Of a DNA stretch of 64,000 bases, positions 60,872 to 64,000 are shown one piece after another; the stretch's first letter is position 1, and every line of letters begins with the position of its first letter. Source of the DNA: Pseudomonas nitroreducens (lineage in GTDB: Bacteria; Pseudomonadota; Gammaproteobacteria; Pseudomonadales; Pseudomonadaceae); the NCBI RefSeq assembly GCF_014204515.1, contig NZ_JACHLI010000013.1:62001-126000 (forward strand). Direction: 5' to 3'. The position numbers were made by a program, and so were the translations under genes. The notes under the pieces were generated by a model. The model had not been told where the DNA came from. It searched no databases and saw only the letters and a program-made list of their open reading frames with translations.

Positions 60872-61984
60872 ATGCATTGCGAGTCTCCGATCAAACGTCG
60901 CCTGTCCCGCAAGATCTGGGTGGGTAACGTGCCGGTGGGTGGGGATGCCCCCATCGCCGTGCAGAGCATGACCAACACCGACACCCTGGACGTGGCCGCC
61001 ACCGTGGCGCAGATCCGCCGTCTGGAAGATGCCGGCGCGGACATCGTCCGCGTCTCGGTCCCTGACATGGACGCCGCCGAGGCGTTCGGCAGGATCAAGC
61101 AGCAGGTGAAGGTGCCGCTGGTCGCCGATATCCACTTCGACTACAAGATCGCCCTGCGCGTCGCCGAACTGGGCGTCGACTGCCTGCGCATCAATCCGGG
61201 CAACATCGGTCGCGAAGACCGCGTGAAGGCCGTGGTGGATGCCGCACGTGACAAGAACATCCCGATCCGCATCGGCGTCAACGCCGGTTCGCTGGAGAAG
61301 GACCTGCAGAAGAAATACGGCGAACCGACCCCCGAAGCGCTGCTGGAATCGGCCATGCGCCACGTCGACCACCTGCAGCGTCTGGACTTCCAGAACTTCA
61401 AGGTCAGCGTGAAGGCCTCCGACGTGTTCATGGCTGTCGCCGCGTACCGCCTGCTGGCCAAAGAGATCGAGCAACCCCTGCACCTGGGCATCACCGAAGC
61501 CGGTGGCCTGCGTTCGGGCACCGTGAAGTCCGCAGTCGGCTTAGGCATGCTGCTCGCCGAAGGCATCGGCGACACCATCCGCATCTCCCTGGCCGCCGAC
61601 CCGGTGGAAGAGATCAAGGTCGGCTTCGACATCCTCAAGTCGCTGCGCCTGCGCTCCCGTGGCATCAACTTCATCGCCTGCCCGAGCTGCTCGCGGCAGA
61701 ACTTCGATGTGGTGAAGACCATGAACGAGCTGGAAGGCCGCCTGGAAGACCTGCTGGTGCCGCTGGACGTCGCCGTGATCGGTTGCGTGGTCAACGGCCC
61801 GGGCGAAGCCAAGGAGGCGCACATCGGCCTCACCGGCGGCTCCCCGAGCAACCTGATCTACATCGACGGCAAGCCGGCGCAGAAGCTGCAGAACGATAAC
61901 CTGGTGGATGAGCTGGAACGGCTGATCCGCGAAAAAGCGGCCGAGAAGGCCGAGGCCGACGCCGCACTGATCGTGCGCGGCTGA
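60872..61984 (+). CDS. ispG: 4-hydroxy-3-methylbut-2-enyl diphosphate synthase IspG
   Basis: [4Fe-4S] enzyme of the MEP isoprenoid pathway, 370 residues. It shows [20 protein letters not shown] and [20 protein letters not shown] in the TIM barrel. The cluster ligands are in [14 protein letters not shown] and [23 protein letters not shown] 60872 comes one base after the rodZ stop; an in-frame GTG at 60860 would overlap rodZ. Confidence 0.97.
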   Translation: MHCESPIKRRLSRKIWVGNVPVGGDAPIAVQSMTNTDTLDVAATVAQIRRLEDAGADIVRVSVPDMDAAEAFGRIKQQVKVPLVADIHFDYKIALRVAELGVDCLRINPGNIGREDRVKAVVDAARDKNIPIRIGVNAGSLEKDLQKKYGEPTPEALLESAMRHVDHLQRLDFQNFKVSVKASDVFMAVAAYRLLAKEIEQPLHLGITEAGGLRSGTVKSAVGLGMLLAEGIGDTIRISLAADPVEEIKVGFDILKSLRLRSRGINFIACPSCSRQNFDVVKTMNELEGRLEDLLVPLDVAVIGCVVNGPGEAKEAHIGLTGGSPSNLIYIDGKPAQKLQNDNLVDELERLIREKAAEKAEADAALIVRG

Positions 61985-62002
61985 CCGCAACAAGGACCCT
62001 AA

Positions 62003-63292
62003 GTGAGCAAGTCCCTGCAAGCCATCCGTGGCATGAACGACATCCTGCCGGAGCAGACCCCGGCCTGGCGCTATCTGGAACGCACCTTCGCCGGTCTGCT
62101 GGACGGTTATGGCTACAGCGAGATCCGCCTGCCGATCCTCGAGTTCACCGAGCTCTTCGCCCGCGGCATCGGCGAAGGCACCGACGTGGTCGACAAGGAG
62201 ATGTACACCTTCCTCGACCGCAACGGCGAATCCCTGACCATGCGTCCGGAAGGCACCGCGGGTTGCGTGCGCGCCGTGCTGGAGCATGGCCTGTCGGGCG
62301 GCGGCCAGGTGCAGAAGCTGTGGTACACCGGCCCGATGTTCCGCTACGAAAAGCCGCAGAAAGGCCGCTACCGCCAGTTCCACCAGATCGGCGTGGAAGT
62401 CTTCAACCTGCCCGGTCCGGACATCGACGCCGAGCTGATCATCCTCACCTGGCGCCTGTGGCAGAAGCTGGGCATGGCCGACGCCGTGACCCTGCAGCTC
62501 AACACCCTGGGCTCCAGCGAAGCGCGCGCGCGTTATCGCGATGACTTGGTGGCCTACCTGCAGGACCGCTTCGACCAGCTCGACGAAGACAGCCAGCGCC
62601 GCATGACCACCAACCCGCTGCGCATCCTCGACAGCAAGGTAGAGGCTACCCAGGCCCTGCTGGTCGGTGCGCCGAGCCTGCACGACTACCTGGACGAAGA
62701 GTCGCTCGCCCACTTCGAGGGCCTGAAGGCCCGCCTGGACGCGGTCGGCCTGCGCTACGAGATCAACCAGAAGCTGGTGCGCGGCCTGGACTACTACTGC
62801 CGCACCGCTTTCGAATGGGTCACCGACAAGCTCGGCGCCCAGGGCACCGTCTGCGGCGGGGGCCGCTATGACGGCCTGGTCAGCCAGTTCGGCGGCAAGC
62901 CGACGCCGGGCGTGGGCTTCGCCATGGGCGTGGAGCGCCTGGTGCTGCTGCTGGAAACCCTGGGTGTGGTGCCTGCCGAGCTGAATCGCCCGGCCGACCT
63001 CTACGTCTGCGCCTTCGGCGAGACCGCCGAGCTGGCCGCGCTGACCCTGGCCGAGCAGCTGCGCGAGGCCATTCCGGGCATTCGCCTGCTGGTCAACGCC
63101 GGCGCCGGCAGCTTCAAGAGCCAGTTCAAGAAGGCCGACAAGAGTGGCGCACAATTCGCCATGATTCTGGGTGACGACGAAGTGGCCAACCGCGTGGTAG
63201 GTTTCAAACCCCTGCGTGGCGAGGGCGAACAACAGAATATCGCCTGGGATGCTCTGCCCGAGCACCTGGCTGCCTGCCTCCAGCAGGCCTGA
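62003..63292 (+). CDS. hisS: Histidyl-tRNA synthetase
   Basis: Class II synthetase of 429 residues. The HisRS motifs are [40 protein letters not shown] (motif 2), [20 protein letters not shown] and [20 protein letters not shown]. It starts with GTG at 62003 after AAGGACC. yfgM follows after 23 bp. Confidence 0.98.
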   Translation: MSKSLQAIRGMNDILPEQTPAWRYLERTFAGLLDGYGYSEIRLPILEFTELFARGIGEGTDVVDKEMYTFLDRNGESLTMRPEGTAGCVRAVLEHGLSGGGQVQKLWYTGPMFRYEKPQKGRYRQFHQIGVEVFNLPGPDIDAELIILTWRLWQKLGMADAVTLQLNTLGSSEARARYRDDLVAYLQDRFDQLDEDSQRRMTTNPLRILDSKVEATQALLVGAPSLHDYLDEESLAHFEGLKARLDAVGLRYEINQKLVRGLDYYCRTAFEWVTDKLGAQGTVCGGGRYDGLVSQFGGKPTPGVGFAMGVERLVLLLETLGVVPAELNRPADLYVCAFGETAELAALTLAEQLREAIPGIRLLVNAGAGSFKSQFKKADKSGAQFAMILGDDEVANRVVGFKPLRGEGEQQNIAWDALPEHLAACLQQA

Positions 63293-63315
63293 ATCGAGCG
63301 GATAGGAGTATTGGG

Positions 63316-63960
63316 GTGAGTAACCGTACCGAAGAAGAACAGATCGCTGACATCAAGGACTGGTGGCAGCGTAACGGCATGCCCCTGCTGACCGGCGCCG
63401 CTCTGGCGCTGATCGTGGTGTTCGGCTGGCAGGCCTGGAAAAAGTACCAGACCAACCAGTCCCAGGGCGCTTCCATCATTTACCAGGCCCTGCTGGAGAC
63501 CGCGCTGAACCCGACCGGCCAGCCCGATACCGCGAAAGTGGCCGAGCTCGCCGGCAAGCTGACCAGCGAATACGGTGGCACCCCGTACGCCCAGTACGGC
63601 CGCCTGTTCGTCGCCAAGGTGGCGGTGGACAGCGGCAAGCTGGACGATGCCGCCCTCGAACTCAAGGCCGTGGTCGACAAGCCGGTGGACGCCACCCTCG
63701 GCGAGCTGGCCCGTCAGCGCCTGGCCCGTGTCCTGGCTGCCCAGGGCAAGGCCGAGGACGGCCTGAAGCTGCTCGACGGCAATGTCGACAAGGCCTACGT
63801 CGCCACCCGCGAAGAACTGCGCGGCGACCTGCTGCTGCAGCTCAAGCGCAATGACGACGCCCGCGTCGCCTACGAGAAGGCCAAGGCTGCCCTGCCGGAA
63901 GATGCCGCCGTAGGCGCCCTGCAGATGAAACTCGACGACCTGGCCAAGGGAGACGCCTGA
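63316..63960 (+). CDS. yfgM: YfgM-family TPR membrane protein
   Basis: Inner-membrane ancillary protein of 214 residues associated with SecYEG and periplasmic chaperones. A short cytoplasmic N-terminus (RTEEEQIADIKDWWQRNGMP) precedes a single membrane helix (LLTGAALALIVVFGWQAWKK) and a periplasmic TPR-like region. GTG 63316 follows TAGGAG. bamB begins one base after its stop, the usual order hisS-yfgM-bamB. Confidence 0.95.
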   Translation: MSNRTEEEQIADIKDWWQRNGMPLLTGAALALIVVFGWQAWKKYQTNQSQGASIIYQALLETALNPTGQPDTAKVAELAGKLTSEYGGTPYAQYGRLFVAKVAVDSGKLDDAALELKAVVDKPVDATLGELARQRLARVLAAQGKAEDGLKLLDGNVDKAYVATREELRGDLLLQLKRNDDARVAYEKAKAALPEDAAVGALQMKLDDLAKGDA

Positions 63961-63961
63961 G

Positions 63962-64000
63962 ATGTTGCGTTGGAAACACGTTGCACTGCTGGCACTGACC
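63962..64000 (+). CDS. bamB: Outer-membrane assembly lipoprotein BamB (3' partial, first 13 codons)
   Basis: Only MLRWKHVALLALT is inside the window, which reads as the start of a signal peptide. The assignment rests on position: bamB follows yfgM in Pseudomonas and many other gammaproteobacteria. Sequence beyond 64000 would settle it. Confidence 0.75.
   Translation, partial: MLRWKHVALLALT

Overview
This 64 kb window is the chromosome of a high-GC gammaproteobacterium, almost certainly a Pseudomonas of the P. aeruginosa group in the broad sense. The evidence is the gene content and order: valS, holC, pepA, lptFG, an EAL protein, tRNA-Leu, queA-tgt-yajC-secDF, suhB, trmJ-cysE, the isc operon, ndk, rlmN, pilF, rodZ, ispG, hisS, yfgM and bamB. 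From memory this follows the PAO1 block running down from about PA3858 to PA3800. The gaps carry a Pseudomonas-type REP repeat whose core reads GTAGGAGCGAGCTTGCTCGC. The exact species cannot be fixed from the sequence alone; P. nitroreducens, P. citronellolis and P. knackmussii are the kind of relatives I would test.

Layout. Positions 1-2.9 kb hold the end of an amino-acid ABC transporter (aapM, aapP) and phosphatidylcholine synthase. Positions 2.9-9.0 kb hold metabolic and stress accessory genes: a GlxA-type AraC regulator, an NTF2-fold protein, two GST-like proteins around a GIY-YIG protein, an unrecognised 302-residue protein and yejK. A ribbon-helix-helix/ParE toxin-antitoxin pair follows at 9.1-9.7 kb. 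Positions 9.7-17.3 kb hold an unusual membrane-anchored TAXI receptor, sbcD-sbcC, an AAC(6')-like acetyltransferase overlapping sbcC, and a Dps protein with a long Lys/Ala/Pro tail. Positions 17.4-30.5 kb are accessory metabolism: a dienelactone hydrolase fused to a SnoaL-like domain, an isochorismatase-like hydrolase, a divergent LysR/MFS pair, rlmF, a VTT membrane protein, a SLC13 permease, an acetolactate-synthase-like enzyme and a secreted M14 peptidase. A HepT/MntA toxin-antitoxin pair lies at 30.5-31.2 kb.

From 31.7 kb on the window is mostly core genome. valS is followed by about 770 bp of repeats, then holC and pepA. Divergent lptF-lptG, an RDD membrane protein, a CSS/EAL phosphodiesterase and tRNA-Leu(CAA) come next. 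The queA-tgt-yajC-secD-secF run couples queuosine synthesis to the Sec accessory complex. After suhB and trmJ-cysE comes iscR-iscS-iscU-iscA-hscB-hscA-fdx-iscX, with an IscR-type box in its promoter. It is followed by ndk, rlmN, pilF, rodZ, ispG, hisS, yfgM and the first codons of bamB. Several enzymes here are Fe-S proteins (IscR, ferredoxin, RlmN, IspG), which fits their position beside the isc genes.

I found no prophage, insertion sequence or CRISPR array, and no clear undescribed multi-gene system. The items most worth a second look are the two toxin-antitoxin modules (one with a five-copy operator), the AAC(6')-like gene linked to sbcDC, the tailed Dps, the membrane-anchored TAXI protein, and a structured repeat at 34.9-35.05 kb with a 25-bp stem enclosing two hairpins.
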